From contig CAZUSC010000071.1 of NCBI GenBank assembly GCA_964622915.1, forward strand, positions 1-22,793: 22,793 nt of DNA. Reading direction: 5' to 3'. How positions within the stretch are numbered: the stretch's first letter is position 1; every line of letters starts with the position of its first letter. Positions 22,460 to 22,793 of this stretch are shown in pieces. Source of the stretch: CAZUSC01 sp964622915 (GTDB lineage: Bacteria; Patescibacteriota; Andersenbacteria; UBA10190). Under the pieces are notes generated by a model. The model was not told where the DNA came from. It ran no database searches and was given only the letters and a program-made list of their open reading frames with translations. Both the position numbers and the translations under genes were made by a program.

Positions 22460-22629
22460 CTGCCAAAGACCCTCAAAACCCTAGAGTCAGGTTCTAGACC
22501 ATAGTGGGGAACACCTGAGCGAAGTTGCAGCAACGGCCTTCAAATAATAACTAGTCGCTAGCTCGAAATATATATAAAGAAAAGCCGCGGTTTGAGTCAG
22601 CGACGCTGTCCCTGAAGAGCGCCTAGTGA

Positions 22630-22635
22630 TAAAAT
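22630..22635 (+). promoter_or_regulatory. -10-like element just before the hydrolase gene
   Basis: TAAAAT ends six bases before the ATG at 22642, the same spacing as at three other genes in this block. No good -35 element is seen. Confidence 0.35.
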
Positions 22636-22641
22636 ACGGAC

Positions 22642-22793
22642 ATGAAAATCACCAAGCTTGGACATTGCTGCTTGCTTATCGAAGACAACGGGAAAGTCAT
22701 TATGACTGACCCCGGTGCCTGGACGACCACTCAAAACGACGTTACGGGAGTAGATACCATCCTTATAACCCACGAGCATGCCGATCATTTTCA
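22642..22793 (+). CDS. Metallo-beta-lactamase-fold hydrolase, N-terminal part
   Basis: The first 50 residues of a gene that runs off the window end. They start MKITKLGHCCLLIEDNGK, followed by a TDPG turn and the zinc-binding HxHxDH motif as THEHADHF. This is the pattern of the UlaG/YtnP-like branch of the metallo-beta-lactamase fold (Lactamase_B_3 type), whose members cleave phosphodiesters, lactones or other esters. The C-terminal metal ligands lie outside the window, so the substrate cannot be judged. There is no Shine-Dalgarno site, and a TAAAAT box lies six bases before the start. Confidence 0.85.
   Translation, partial: MKITKLGHCCLLIEDNGKVIMTDPGAWTTTQNDVTGVDTILITHEHADHF

Noticed and set aside
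22460..22629. Gene between the coiled-coil protein and the hydrolase
   Set aside because: No frame with a plausible start or known motif. Only a weak CTAGA/TCTAG inverted repeat near 22480 was seen.

Overview
The window looks like chromosomal DNA from a bacterium with a small, tightly packed genome, most likely a Patescibacteria/CPR (Parcubacteria-like) lineage. This is an inference. It rests on short core genes in overlapping blocks, few recognisable Shine-Dalgarno sites, an archaeal/eukaryotic-type prolyl-tRNA synthetase without an editing insert, several small proteins I do not recognise, and a tRNA without an encoded CCA. No rRNA or other species marker is present, so the assignment is not proven.

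Layout. (1) 139-3708, plus strand: secD-secF-holB(delta')-frr, joined by overlaps or very short gaps. (2) 3884-10875, plus strand: rseP-proS-mreB-mreC-mreD-mrdA(PBP2) and a 75-residue membrane protein, closed by an intrinsic terminator at 10866-10909. (3) 10974-15405, plus strand: greA with its own promoter and a possible leader attenuator, then lysS, serS and ftsQ. (4) 15422-16978, minus strand: a GT-C type membrane glycosyltransferase. (5) 17115-19854, plus strand: a 178-residue protein of unknown function, a GtrA-family membrane protein and dnaX. (6) 19934-22793, an accessory block: tRNA-Gln(UUG), two GC hairpins, a frameshifted GIY-YIG nuclease, a minus-strand PQ-loop-like membrane protein with its own promoter, RBS and terminator, a REP-associated tyrosine transposase inside 19-bp inverted repeats, a small coiled-coil protein, and the start of a metallo-beta-lactamase-fold hydrolase that runs off the end.

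How the genes fit together. Blocks 1-4 mostly serve envelope growth and protein export (SecDF, RseP, the MreBCD-PBP2 elongation machinery, FtsQ, glycosyltransferase, GtrA) and basic information processing (RRF, three aminoacyl-tRNA synthetases, GreA, the delta' and gamma/tau clamp-loader subunits). The accessory block differs in gene size, strand use and start-site style.

The most unusual signals are not genes. Most of the larger intergenic gaps carry degenerate tandem arrays with the same 7-bp period but a different sequence in each gap. Start sites fall into a few types: AGG-N2-ATG at several core genes, and a -10-like hexamer exactly six bases before ATG at four accessory genes, which suggests leaderless mRNAs. 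The transposase gene also has REP-like palindromes at one end. No CRISPR array, rRNA or replication origin was seen.
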